DNA of 64,000 nt. Source: Rhodospirillales bacterium (lineage in GTDB: Bacteria > Pseudomonadota > Alphaproteobacteria > Rhodospirillales > Defluviicoccaceae). Each line of letters starts with the position of its first letter. The stretch's first letter is position 1. The stretch covers positions 124,001 through 188,000 of the forward strand of contig JADJRE010000003.1 in the NCBI GenBank assembly GCA_016712375.1, given 5' to 3'. This document shows positions 53,025 to 61,706 of this stretch, piece by piece. Position numbers and translations under genes: made by a program. Under the pieces are notes generated by a model. The model ran no database searches, was not told the DNA's origin, and saw only the letters and a program-made list of their open reading frames with translations.

Positions 53025-54571
53025 CAGCCGACCTTCCGCAAGCGATCGTAGCGGGCGCAATCGGCGACAGGCGCGTGGCGCAGTTGCAGCGCATCGGGTG
53101 CCAGGATGGTCACCGCCGGGCCGGGGTCGCGTTTGCGAGCGAGGATGTTGATGATGACGTCGGCCGAGTGAACGCTCTGCTCCAGAGCTTCGCCGCAGGC
53201 GGCTTCGACGGCCGCCAAACCGTCGACGAGGACAGCCGAGAGAACGGCCACCATCTGCCGATCGCCGTCGTTCGAACCCTTCAGTTTGCGCCGCACCCGC
53301 TCCAGGTTCGCCGGCAGCACCCAGTCCTTGAACGGCGCGCCGTTGCGCAGCGCCCCGGGCTTGCGCGCCAGCACCGGAACATAATGCCAGGGATCGTAGA
53401 GGCATCGGCCGCGGCCGAAGCAGCGGGGATGCTCGCCTGCGATCGCCCCGTCCTGGCGAATGACGATGCGATCGGCATAGGCCTGGACCTCGACCGGCCG
53501 GCCGACGGCGCGCGACGCGACCGAGTACTTGTTGTTGTCGAAGCGCACGAGGCAGGTCTTCGACACCGCGGCGGTGACGGCGTGGAAGCCGTCGAACCGC
53601 CCCGTCGAGCCATCGGCGATCGGCACCAGGTGCGACCGCTCCGCCTCGAATACCTGCCAGACCGTCCGATCGGCGATCTCGGGATGCTTGTGCGCCTTGG
53701 CGTAGGCGACGCAGCGGTCGAGCAGCAGCGCATTCAGCTCCTCGTAGCTGCTCACCCGCAGCCGCGGCGTGAAGAAACGCTCGCGCACCAGCCCGACCTG
53801 GTTCTCGACTTGCCCCTTCTCCCAGCCGGCGGCCGGCGTGCACGCCACCGGCTCGATCAGATAATGGCTGCACATCTGCAGAAAGCGGCGGTTGAACTGC
53901 CGGTCCTTGCCGACGAACACCGTCTCCACCGCCGTCTTCATGTTGTCGTAGATGCCGCGCGTGCAGGTTCCCTTGAAGAAGGCGAACGCCCGATCGTGCG
54001 CGTTGAACACCATCTCCTGCGTCTCGCGCGGATAGGCGCGGACGAACAGCATCCGGCTGTGGCACAGCCGGACGTGCGCCACCTTCACCGTCACCGTCGT
54101 GCCGCCGATCAGCACGACCTCGTGGCTCCAGTCGAACTGGTATGCTTCGCCCGGCGCGAAGCTCAGCGGCACGTACGCTTCCGCCGTCGCCGCTCCACGC
54201 TCCCGGCGCCAAGCCCCGGCATAGCGCCGAACCGCGTCGTAGCCCCCGTCGTAGCCGAGCCGGCGCAGCTCCTCGAACATCCGGATCAGCGTCAGCCGTT
54301 CCCTCCGCCCCTTCAGTTCGTTCGCCAGCAGCATCGCGTCGAGACGGTCGCGGCAGGGGCCGATCTTCGGCAGTGGCTGCGTCTCCCGCTGGTAGCGGAA
54401 CGACGTCGCCTCCGACCGGATCACCTTGCGCACGACCTTCCGCGACACCCGTAGCTCGCGGCAAATCACCTTGATCGGCTTCTCTTGCACGAAGTAGGCG
54501 CGGCGGATGTTCGCGATCGTCTCCACAACCAGCATCCCGACCCCGGCTCCCATGTCCCTCATGGAAGCCAC
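53024..54571 (-). CDS. istA: IS21 transposase IstA
   Basis: 515 residues, intact. N-terminal HTH (KPIKVICRELRVSRKVVRKVIRS), integrase core with FAPGEAYQFDWSH, VFNAHDRAFAFFKGTCTRGIYDNMKTAV and WEKGQVENQVGLVRERFF (DDE acidic residues), and C-terminal beta-barrel region. Start could be 54571 or an internal ATG at 54562. Confidence 0.92.
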   Translation of the reverse strand: MASMRDMGAGVGMLVVETIANIRRAYFVQEKPIKVICRELRVSRKVVRKVIRSEATSFRYQRETQPLPKIGPCRDRLDAMLLANELKGRRERLTLIRMFEELRRLGYDGGYDAVRRYAGAWRRERGAATAEAYVPLSFAPGEAYQFDWSHEVVLIGGTTVTVKVAHVRLCHSRMLFVRAYPRETQEMVFNAHDRAFAFFKGTCTRGIYDNMKTAVETVFVGKDRQFNRRFLQMCSHYLIEPVACTPAAGWEKGQVENQVGLVRERFFTPRLRVSSYEELNALLLDRCVAYAKAHKHPEIADRTVWQVFEAERSHLVPIADGSTGRFDGFHAVTAAVSKTCLVRFDNNKYSVASRAVGRPVEVQAYADRIVIRQDGAIAGEHPRCFGRGRCLYDPWHYVPVLARKPGALRNGAPFKDWVLPANLERVRRKLKGSNDGDRQMVAVLSAVLVDGLAAVEAACGEALEQSVHSADVIINILARKRDPGPAVTILAPDALQLRHAPVADCARYDRLRKVG

Positions 54572-54644
54572 TGTGAACCCTCCGCCCCGGGGGTCCCGAT
54601 TGGACGCCGATCACCCCGAATACGGGGTCCTTATTCCACGCCGA

Positions 54645-55607
54645 TTAACACTCCTTGTAGAGCGGCTCCGCCTCGCCGTAGCGGCTCTGGGCTTGGTAGA
54701 TATGGGCCAGGTTGATGAGGCTTCCGAGATTCTCCTGATTGCCTGGGCGGAGCACCTCGCGAGTTCCCAGCAGCCCCTCCTTGTAGAGCGGCTCCGCCTC
54801 GCCATGGCGGCCCTGGGCCTGGTAGAGAAAGGCCAGGTTGTTGAGGCTTCCGAGCGTGTCCGGATGGCGGGGGCCGAGCACCTCGCGGCGTCCCTGCAGC
54901 GCCTCCTTGTAGAGCGGCTCCGCCTCGCCATGGCGGCCCTGGGCCTGGTAGAGACCGGCCAGGTTGTTGAGGCTTAGGAGCGTGTCCGGATGGCGGGGGC
55001 CGAGCACCTCGCGATGTCCCTGCAGCGCCTCCTCGTAGAGCAGCTCCGCCTCGCCATAGCGGCCCTGGGCCTGGTAGAGGAAGCCCAGGTTGTTGAGGCT
55101 TCCGAGCGTGGCTGGATGGCGGGGCCGAGCACGTCGCGGCGTCCCTGCAGCGCCTCCTTGTAGAGCGGCTCCGCCTCGCCATAGCGGCCCTGGGCGTCGT
55201 AGAGAGCAGCCAGGTTGTTGAGGCTCTGAAGCGTCTCCGGACCGCGGGGGCCGAGCACCTCCGCGGCGTCCCTGCAGCGCCTCCTCGTAGAGCGGCTCCG
55301 CCTCGCCATGGCGGCCCTGGGCGTCGTAGAGAGCGGCCAGGTTGTTGAGGATGGTGAGCGTCTGTGGATGGCGGGGGCCGAGCGCCTGCCGCGCCAGCCG
55401 CAGTGCCTGCTGGGCGGCAGCCATCCCCTCCGCGTAGTCACCCGCCCGGTAGGCTTCGAGCGCCTGCGCGTTCAACTGCTGCCATTGCGCTTCGGCATCT
55501 GCCGGTGCCGGTGCCGCTGACGCGCTGCCGGCGCCAACGACGATCAGCGCCGCAACGGTGAACCCCCGCCAGAAAAGCCGCCCTCGGTCGCGCGTGCCCG
55601 CCGCCAT
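54645..55607 (-). CDS. Secreted TPR-repeat (kinesin light chain-like) protein, 3'-truncated
   Basis: 320 residues from ATG 55607. A signal peptide (FTVAALIVVGAGSASAAPAP) is followed by a 42-residue TPR array (TLxxLNNLAxLYxAQGRxGEAEPLYxEALQ). Two compensating indels (an extra C near 55258, a missing G near 55117) throw about 47 residues out of frame in the middle. The 3' end is cut by IS21, whose terminal repeat supplies the TAA stop (GAGTGTTAA). Proteins of this type are periplasmic or secreted protein-binding scaffolds; function unknown. Confidence 0.75.
   Translation of the reverse strand: MAAGTRDRGRLFWRGFTVAALIVVGAGSASAAPAPADAEAQWQQLNAQALEAYRAGDYAEGMAAAQQALRLARQALGPRHPQTLTILNNLAALYDAQGRHGEAEPLYEEALQGRRGGARPPRSGDASEPQQPGCSLRRPGPLWRGGAALQGGAAGTPRRARPRHPATLGSLNNLGFLYQAQGRYGEAELLYEEALQGHREVLGPRHPDTLLSLNNLAGLYQAQGRHGEAEPLYKEALQGRREVLGPRHPDTLGSLNNLAFLYQAQGRHGEAEPLYKEGLLGTREVLRPGNQENLGSLINLAHIYQAQSRYGEAEPLYKEC
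54655..55410 (-). repeat. Tandem 126-bp TPR-coding repeats, about six copies
   Basis: Units begin at 54655, 54781, 54907, 55033, 55158 and 55285, i.e. spacings of 126, 126, 126, 125 and 127 bases. Each encodes one 42-residue TPR. Inner copies are nearly identical at DNA level, implying recent amplification; the last is more diverged. Confidence 0.88.
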
Positions 55608-55758
55608 GGAACATTCCCCGACAATATCTTAGCAGCATTGCGGGGGCGTCGGAAGGGAGTCGCGGACGCCTGGGGCGCGAGTTTTCATAACGCCCCATCC
55701 ACGATCGCCGGCGGAGCGCCGCGCCAGAGCGAGTTTGCTATTCGACCACATCCGGGCA

Positions 55759-56346
55759 TCACGATGCCGAGCCGGCGCCGGTCCAGCCCGCACGGCCCAG
55801 CGTGTCGACCAGCGTGCTTCGGGCGATGCCGAATGTTCGGCAGACCGACGCCTTGCTCGCACCACCTTCGAGAGCGGCAATGACCGCTTCCAGCTTCTCG
55901 GCTTCTATGGCGGTCGGGCGACCACCACGTCGTCCACGTCGTCGAGCGGCTGCAAGTCCCGCTCGCACCCGTTCACGAGTCAAAGCTCGCTCGTATTGGG
56001 CCAGAGCTCCAAAGATATGGAACAGAAGCTCCCCATGCGGCGTGTTCGTGTCCATCCCCTCCGTCAGCGACCGGAACGCGACCCCGCCGTGGCGCAGGCC
56101 AGCGACAATATCCAGCAGGTGGGGCAGCGAGCGTCCGAGACGGTCGAGCTTCCACACGACCAGCGTGTCGCCGGCCTTCAAGAAGTCGAGGCATCTCTCA
56201 AGGCCGGGGCGATCGTCGCGCGCACCCGACGCCTTGTCCTCGAATAGATGGCGGGCATCGACCCCGGCGGAGATCAGGGCATCGTGCTGCAAGGCTGTGG
56301 TTTGACGGTCATTGTCCGATGAGACGCGCATGTAGCCGACCAACAT
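55759..56346 (-). CDS. Serine resolvase, 195 aa
   Basis: MLVGYMRVSSDNDRQTT (Ser about residue 9), VVWKLDRLGRSLPHLLDIV and GELLFHIFGALAQYERALTRER are TnpR/resolvase signatures; the C-terminus has the Hin-type HTH SKASVCRTFGIARSTLVDTL. Length and motifs match Tn3-family resolvases or plasmid resolution enzymes. No tnpA of a Tn3 transposon is present nearby. An inverted repeat overlaps the start. Confidence 0.9.
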   Translation of the reverse strand: MLVGYMRVSSDNDRQTTALQHDALISAGVDARHLFEDKASGARDDRPGLERCLDFLKAGDTLVVWKLDRLGRSLPHLLDIVAGLRHGGVAFRSLTEGMDTNTPHGELLFHIFGALAQYERALTRERVRAGLAAARRRGRRGGRPTAIEAEKLEAVIAALEGGASKASVCRTFGIARSTLVDTLGRAGWTGAGSAS

Positions 56347-56410
56347 GTACGGAAAACCTCGAAGGGGCGGTTTCCGCGCAGCCTATCATTCCGACTTGGT
56401 TTACCGTACA
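56346..56410. promoter_or_regulatory. Inverted repeat upstream of resolvase, candidate res subsite
   Basis: TGTACGGAAAAC (56346-56357) and GTTTACCGTACA (56399-56410) match as an inverted pair in 11 of 12 bases, separated by 41 bases. The left arm touches the resolvase start codon. Position suggests a res site doubling as operator. Confidence 0.5.
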
Positions 56411-57195
56411 GAAAAGCGCCGCCGAGGCGCCGATCGACGAGAGGGCGCCAGGGGCTGGCGGAAAACAGGTGTTTTCCGGTCTGAACTGAGTCGGCGTTTC
56501 TGCTCCGTTGCTCCGTTTGCTACTCAGACCGCACCGCCCCCCGAACACGCCTGTCCCGCCGCCCGCAGGCGCGCCCCGGCGAAGTTCCTCCGATGGCCGA
56601 GGCTTCGCCGCCCCCTCCCCTGCCGGTGCCGTCGCGGCTGGTTCGAAGTCGCCGCCTGCGACCTCTGCCCGAAGCCCACGGCACGCCGCAGACGACGCAG
56701 CGCACTGCGGCGCTGGCGCGGCCCGCAAGGCGGACAACACCCGGCGGCCTATCGCGCCGGCGTCCGCCTAATTGCGCCTGGTGCGACGGCCAAGCGCTGT
56801 CGGCACTGTCGGCGCTCCCAAGGACGTCGCATCCTCGTCTCCGCATGCGCCTATCCGCCGACGCCGGCTGGGCCGGCGTCGATCGGCTGCGTGCACTGGC
56901 TGGGGGCCTCCCTCGCCACCGCCGCCGCGGTCGTCGCCGAACCTGGGACGCAGGCTGCGCCTATCCGGCGCAGCTGAAGCGCTTCGGCCGGCACGCCAAC
57001 TGGCCGACGCTGGCCGCCTTGAATCGAGGACGGCAACCTGCTCGAGGAGCACGCCGCTGCAACGGGTGCTGTAGGTGAAGGCGCTCGCCATGTTCACGCC
57101 CCCCTGCCCGTCTCCACAACGTCGCCTCCTAGCCGGACAGGGCAACTCTGCGCAGGTCGCGCGGGGCAACGTCGTACCGACGCTCCTCGCCAGAA
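56411..57195. other. GC-rich stretch without convincing gene
   Basis: Several overlapping open frames exist on both strands, but all are Arg/Pro/Ala-rich and lack domains or ribosome sites, as expected from chance in very GC-rich DNA. I see no RNA gene. It may be decayed coding sequence. Confidence 0.4.
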
Positions 57196-57261
57196 GCGAC
57201 GCTGATCGTGTCCCGTGGAGTGGTGTAGGTCTTCGCCGCACTCCGGCGTGGGCCGGGCGTG

Positions 57262-58494
57262 TCAGCCGGCGAGAGCGGGCAGGCTGACGATGGGATCATC
57301 GCTGAGCGGCGCCATCGTTTCCAGGGTCATGTAGCGGGCGCGCTGGACCGCCCATTCGTCGTTTTGTTCGAGGAGGATGGCGCCGACGAGGCGGGTGATC
57401 GCGTCCTCGTTGGGGAAGATGCCGAGCCTGCCCTCGGGCGGGCGAAGCCCGGCCCGTGGGACGTCGGTGCGCCGCCGGACCTCGCCGTTGACCCGTTCGA
57501 GCGGGTTGGTCGAGTGGATCTTGGCGCGGTGGTCCTTGGGGAAGGTCATATAGGCGAGCACGTCGGCTTCGGCCTCGTCGAGGAAGGCGGCCAGCTTCGG
57601 CAGCTTCGGGCGCAGTTGGTCGGCGACCCTGCGCCACTGCGCCCTCGCCGCCTCGGCATCATCCTGGGCGAAGGCGGTGGCGATGAAAGCGGAAACGACG
57701 CGCCGTCCGCTCTTGCCGGCGTGCGCCAGCGCATTGCGCATGAAGTGCACGCGGCAGCGCTGCCAGGATGCATTGAGCACCTTGGCGACGGCCGCTTTGA
57801 TCCCCTCGTGGGCATCGGAAATCACCAGCTTGACGCCGCGCAGGCCGCGCCGGGTGAGCTTGCGTAGGAACGCCGTCCAGAATGTCTCCGCCTCCGAAGG
57901 CCCGATATCCATGCCGAGCACTTCGCGACGCCCGTCGGCATTGACGCCGACCGCGATGATCACCGCGACGGAGACGATGCGGCCGGCCTGACGAACCTTC
58001 ACGTAGGTCGCGTCGATCCACAGGTACGGCCAGTCGCCCTCCAGCGGCCGCTCCAGGAAGGCCTTGACCCGGCCGTCGATCTCTTCGCACAGCCGGGAGA
58101 CCTGGCTCTTGGAGATGCCGGTCATCCCCATCGCCTTGACCAGGTCGTCGACCGAGCGGGTCGAGATGCCCTGGATGTAGGCCTCCTGGATCACGGCGGT
58201 GAGCGCCTTCTCGGCCATCCGCCGCGGCTCCAGGAAGCTCGGGAAGTAGCTGCCCTTGCGCAGCTTGGGGATGCGCAGCTCGACGGTTCCGGCGCGCGTC
58301 TCCCAGGCGCGGTCGCGGTAGCCGTTTCGCTGAACCCGCCGGTCCGGGCTCCTCTCGCCCAACGGGGCGCCGGTCAGCCCCTCGGCCTCCAATTCCATCA
58401 GGCGATGGGCGGCAAAGCCGATCATCTCCCGCAGGAAATCGGCGTCCGGGCTGTTCTCGAGCTGCGCCCGCAGGCTCATGATGTCGTCGGTCAT
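57262..58494 (-). CDS. IS256-family transposase
   Basis: 410 residues (MULE-type DDE). N-terminal ADFLREMIGFAAHRLMELEAEGLTG, ERSPDRRVQRNGYR, catalytic YLWIDATYVKVRQAGR, LVISDAHEGIKAAV and the C-terminal ERVNGEVRRRTD. Between RRTDV and GIFPNEDAITR there are about 11 extra residues (PRAGLRPPEGR) that other family members lack, an in-frame 33-base insertion just after the last catalytic block. Otherwise intact and possibly active. Confidence 0.92.
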   Translation of the reverse strand: MTDDIMSLRAQLENSPDADFLREMIGFAAHRLMELEAEGLTGAPLGERSPDRRVQRNGYRDRAWETRAGTVELRIPKLRKGSYFPSFLEPRRMAEKALTAVIQEAYIQGISTRSVDDLVKAMGMTGISKSQVSRLCEEIDGRVKAFLERPLEGDWPYLWIDATYVKVRQAGRIVSVAVIIAVGVNADGRREVLGMDIGPSEAETFWTAFLRKLTRRGLRGVKLVISDAHEGIKAAVAKVLNASWQRCRVHFMRNALAHAGKSGRRVVSAFIATAFAQDDAEAARAQWRRVADQLRPKLPKLAAFLDEAEADVLAYMTFPKDHRAKIHSTNPLERVNGEVRRRTDVPRAGLRPPEGRLGIFPNEDAITRLVGAILLEQNDEWAVQRARYMTLETMAPLSDDPIVSLPALAG

Positions 58495-58562
58495 CGTTCG
58501 GTCCTCGGTTCAGGTCGTGGGTGTGACGACCCGACCCTAACCGAAGATCGGCGATGACCCCC

Positions 58563-58630
58563 GCTGTGGATAAGTGGCCTGCCGCCGCCAGACTCCCGGC
58601 GGTCGCAGCGGCAGGCCACTTACCCACAGC
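58563..58630. repeat. Strong hairpin inside the IS256 right end
   Basis: 23-base arms (58563-58585 and 58608-58630; GCTGTGG(A/G)TAAGTGGCC...) matching in 22 positions around a 22-base loop. It lies between the transposase start and the right terminal repeat, so it could block read-in translation from outside promoters or be a second element's paired ends. Confidence 0.75.
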
Positions 58631-58823
58631 AACTACACCACTCCTTGGGACGCGACCGCGACGCTCCGTGCTTGCCGCAATGCGAGCGCCGTCAATTCTG
58701 GTTTCGTAGCCACAGCGGACATCGCGAGCCACGTCGCATTAAGTCTCTCGCAGCCACGCAAAGAAAACTTGTTGACCCATGAGCGAGATGGCTTAAGTCC
58801 TTCATCCGGTGTGGGAGGACGTG

Positions 58824-59587
58824 ATGGCAGATCGCAGCGCCATCGAGTGGACGGACGCAACGTGGAACCCGGTAACGGGCTGCACCAAGATCAGCGCCGG
58901 TTGCGATAACTGTTACGCGGCGCGCTTTTCAGAACGATTCCGCGGAGTGTTAGGTCATCCCTTCGAGACGGGCTTTGACCTCACGCTGCGGCCGGAGCGG
59001 TTGTTGCAGCCGCTCGGCTGGAAGCGACCTCGGATGGTGTTCGTCAACTCAATGAGCGACCTGTTCCACAAAGAAATCCCACCAGCCTACATCGCGGCCG
59101 TGTTTGACACGATGGAGCGGGCAAATTGGCACACATACCAAGTGCTGACTAAGCGGAGTTCAATCCTGCAGAAATTTGTCAACGACCGCTACCGAAAGGG
59201 GCCTGCACCCGGCACATCTGGCTTGGCGTGTCCATCGAGGATCAGAAGGCGACGACGCGCATTGCGCATCTGCAGGCGGCGAACGCTGGCGTTCGCTTCC
59301 TGTCAATCGAGCCCCTTGTAGCACCTGTAGACAGGCTCGACCTCACAGGCATTGATTGGGTGATCGTCGGCGGCGAGAGCGGCCCCCGCGCGCGACCGAT
59401 GGACAAGACCTGGGTGATCAACATTCGCAACCAGTGTGTCCGCGCGGGTCTGGCCTTCCTCTTTAAGCAGTGGGGAGGCCGCTCGCCGAAGGGTGGAGGC
59501 CGGCTGCTTGAAGGCAAGGAGTGGAACCAGTTTCCAAGGTACCCGCGCGATGCACCGAAGCAGCAGGAGGCGCAGGTTGTCGCGTGA
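58824..59587 (+). pseudogene. Phage Gp37/Gp68-family three-Cys protein, frame-shifted
   Basis: ATG 58824 (GGGAGG upstream) reads SAIEWTDATWNPVTGCTKISAG then CDNCYAARFSERF with C-x6-C-x2-C, the three-Cys motif of this radical-SAM-like family (DUF5131). After NDRYRKGPAP one base is missing near 59207-59212, and HIWLGVSIEDQKAT, RFLSIEPLV, WVIVGGESGPRARPM and FLFKQWGG follow in the next frame. It overlaps the tcmP GTG start (GTGA), and the two families are known partners. Biochemical function unknown; nucleic-acid modification is suspected. Confidence 0.85.
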
Positions 59588-60436
59588 CAGAATCCCTCCC
59601 CTTCCAGTTTGACGAAATCGGCTACTGGTCTGAACTCAAGCTTGAAATCGTAGAGAAATACGGGGCGGCCTACACGGCGGCCTTCAAAGGCACTCCGCGC
59701 CTGAAAAAATATTACATCGACGGATTTAGCGGGGCCGGTGCTCACCTCTCGAAGAAGACAGGCGAACCGATCGACGGCAGCCCGGTGCGCGCATTACGCA
59801 TAACGCCGCCCTTTGACGGGTTCTACTTTATCGACATGAACCCTCACAAAACAGCTTACCTGCAAAAATTGTGCGAGGGGCGCAGCAACGTTGAAATCCA
59901 TACTGAGGACTCCAACACCTTTTTAGTGCAGGAGCTCTTGCCGAAGATCCAATTTCGCAACTTCAACCGCGCCCTGTGCCTGCTCGACCCTTACGGCCTG
60001 CATATGGATTGGGAGGTGTTGCGCCTCGCGGGGCAGTCGAAGGCGGTTGATATGTTCCTCAACTTCCCTGTCATGGACATGAATCGCAACGCCATTTGGC
60101 ACCACCCCGAGAAAGTGCCACGGGACGGCATCGAGCGTATGGCGCGGTTTTGGGGCGACGAGTCTTGGCGTATGGCCGCCCATGCGGAGAGCAAGCAGAC
60201 CAACCTGTTCGGATTCGAGCCGGAGAAGTTAAAGCAGCCGAACGACGCCATTGTCGCCGCCTTCGTGAAGCGGTTGAAGGAGGTTGCGGGCTTCAGCTTT
60301 TGTCCCCGACCCGCTGCCAATGCGGGAATAGCACGAACGCCGTAGTCTACTATCTGTTCTTCGCGTCGCAGAAACCCGTGGCGCAGCGCATCATCACCGA
60401 CATATTCGGCAGAAGTACCGGCAGCGGCGGACGTGA
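59584..60436 (+). pseudogene. tcmP: Three-Cys-motif partner protein TcmP, C-terminus frame-shifted
   Basis: GTG 59584 reads TESLPFQFDEIGYWSELKLEIV, YIDGFSGAGAHLSKKTGEPIDGS, FYFIDMNPHK and RALCLLDPYGLHMDWEVL, the TcmP pattern, which looks like a Rossmann methyltransferase-type fold (DGFSGAG). Near 60301 an extra T in a T run and near 60325 an extra G break the frame; the conserved end (NAVVYYLFFASQKPVAQRII, then KYRQRRT stop at 60436) is recoverable across three small indels. Paired with the Gp37/Gp68 gene. Confidence 0.85.
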
Positions 60437-61571
60437 TGTAGGCTGCGCTGCAGTCGCAACACTAACCAGGGCGACCCGGTGTGTGTCTGAAGTTTGTCGT
60501 CCTCGTGGCGAACGCTAGGACGCGACCTCGGGAGCTGCAGCGATTATACCTCTCTGAAGCTGGATACGCTGGATACGCGACAAGGAGGTTTCTCGATTGC
60601 AGCGCAGGTCGGTCGAGAAGCGCACTACAACGGACGCGGGCAAACCCGACGTCCAAACGGCCGAAATTGGGATGAACCGACCGACCGTCAGAGGCATCGT
60701 GAGCCCCGCTGGCAACCGCCGCGTTTGACAATGGCGCCTCGGCCTCTAAAGGGAGTCAACGGGGCCCAACCTCGGACCGGCGAAGCGGCCTCGGGAGCAC
60801 GCGGGAGCTTGGCCAACGGGCGCCGCGCGTCGCAACGGCTTCTTAACCCATGCCCGCTATCCTGGTCGGCATGGACACGCGTGAAACATCCGGCTCCGAC
60901 AATCCCGTCGCCGGTTTCTGGTTGGCGACGCAGATCATCTGGGGCCCTCTATTGTGGCCGATGATCATCGCCAACGTGATCGGATTGGCATGGTGCGTTT
61001 GCCAGGGCTGGCGATCGTTCGCCGTACTTTGCGCCCTCGACTGAACCGGCGGCGACGCTGCGCTACCCGTCAAGGCGCGGCGTGACCGCCGTTTTTCTCG
61101 TGTTCGCGCTTCCACCACCGGCGAGAGCAAACTCAAGCCCCAGCGCCGGCTCATGCACCCGATCTGCCGCCTGCTCGGCGTTGTAGCCGCGCCCGGCCAG
61201 CGCTTGGCTGTAAATCCGCTTCAAACAAGGGCCCCGGGCGACGCTGTTGATCTGACTATTGAAGTTATCGAATGACTGGGGCCCGATCGGCGCCGATGCC
61301 CCCCGAACGACTTTCCAACTTGATGTCAATGGATTGGAGCGATTTCGAAGCGGCTCCTGCTTCGGTGCCGATTTAACGGGGCGAAGTTCCGCCTTAACCA
61401 GATGCGCTGACATGTGCCTGATCGAGAGGTACCGCCCAGCGGGCTTTTATCGTGGAATTCCTCTAATGCGTATTGAACTGTCTCTACCGGTGGGACGACG
61501 CCTGGAGATGTCGCTTCCACGGCCATAAGCACGCGACCCCGGCACCACTCCAACCGTTCTCAACCCCGAAC
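60437..61571. other. Mostly non-coding region before parA
   Basis: No long credible gene. The frames on both strands look like chance or decayed sequence; one minus-strand frame (61063-61413, KRIYSQALAGRGYNAEQAAD) has protein-like composition but no recognisable family. Lying directly upstream of parAB, this stretch is a candidate for replication or partition sequences. Confidence 0.4.
60871..61044 (+). CDS. Possible small membrane protein, 57 aa
   Basis: Short frame (in-frame ATG at 60850 or 60871) whose central stretch FWLATQIIWGPLLWPMIIAN continues hydrophobic, long enough for one or two TM segments. No ribosome site is evident. Reported because of the clear hydrophobic segment; could be chance. 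Confidence 0.25.
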   Translation: MDTRETSGSDNPVAGFWLATQIIWGPLLWPMIIANVIGLAWCVCQGWRSFAVLCALD

Positions 61572-61641
61572 TTGGATGCATCCAACTTTTTTCATTTTCC
61601 TGTTCCCGAATTCAAAAACCCCGTAACTTGGATGCATCCAA
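61572..61641. promoter_or_regulatory. Two perfect 14-bp palindromes upstream of parA
   Basis: TTGGATGCATCCAA occurs at 61572-61585 and 61628-61641, 56 bases apart start to start, 66 bases before the parA start. Each is preceded by AAC. Identical spaced palindromes directly before a parAB operon are good candidates for a ParB/parS-like centromere or a ParA (RepA) autoregulatory operator. Confidence 0.75.
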
Positions 61642-61706
61642 GGCGATCCGGGTCGGCCGTTCGGCCGTCTCGGTAGAACACCGAGCCACCAGCGGGAAAG
61701 CGAGTC

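Larger units (their letters stand above)
52109..54650 (-). mobile_element. IS21-family element
   Basis: Terminal inverted repeats: left TGTCAATCGGCGTG...GGACCCCTTATTC (52109-52140), right complement TGTTAATCGGCGTG...GGACCCCGTATTC (54650-54618), with a second internal ATCGGCGTCCAATCGGGACCCC copy at the right end. Multiple terminal repeats are typical of IS21. Encodes istA and istB. No target duplication: the flanks are an IS66 tnpB on one side and a TPR gene on the other. Confidence 0.88.
57204..58657 (-). mobile_element. IS256-family element with exact 8-bp target duplication
   Basis: Inverted ends: left GATCGTGTCCCGTGGAGTGGTGTAG-type at 57204-57228, right complement GGTCGCGTCCCAAGGAGTGGTGTAG-type at 58657-58633 (about 21 of 25 matching). 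Flanked by GCGACGCT at 57196-57203 and 58658-58665, an exact 8-bp direct repeat as expected for IS256. Confidence 0.92.

Noticed and set aside
52203..54614. 803-codon frame spanning istA and istB
   Set aside because: Its first two thirds are the wrong frame of istA; only the istB portion from 53024 is real.
54655..55410. Regular tandem repeats considered as CRISPR or satellite
   Set aside because: Unit is 126 bases without spacers and encodes 42-residue TPR motifs.
56345..57078. Plus-strand frames with scattered cysteines, considered as a zinc-finger protein
   Set aside because: Cysteines are not regularly spaced in any one frame and the composition is that of random GC-rich DNA.
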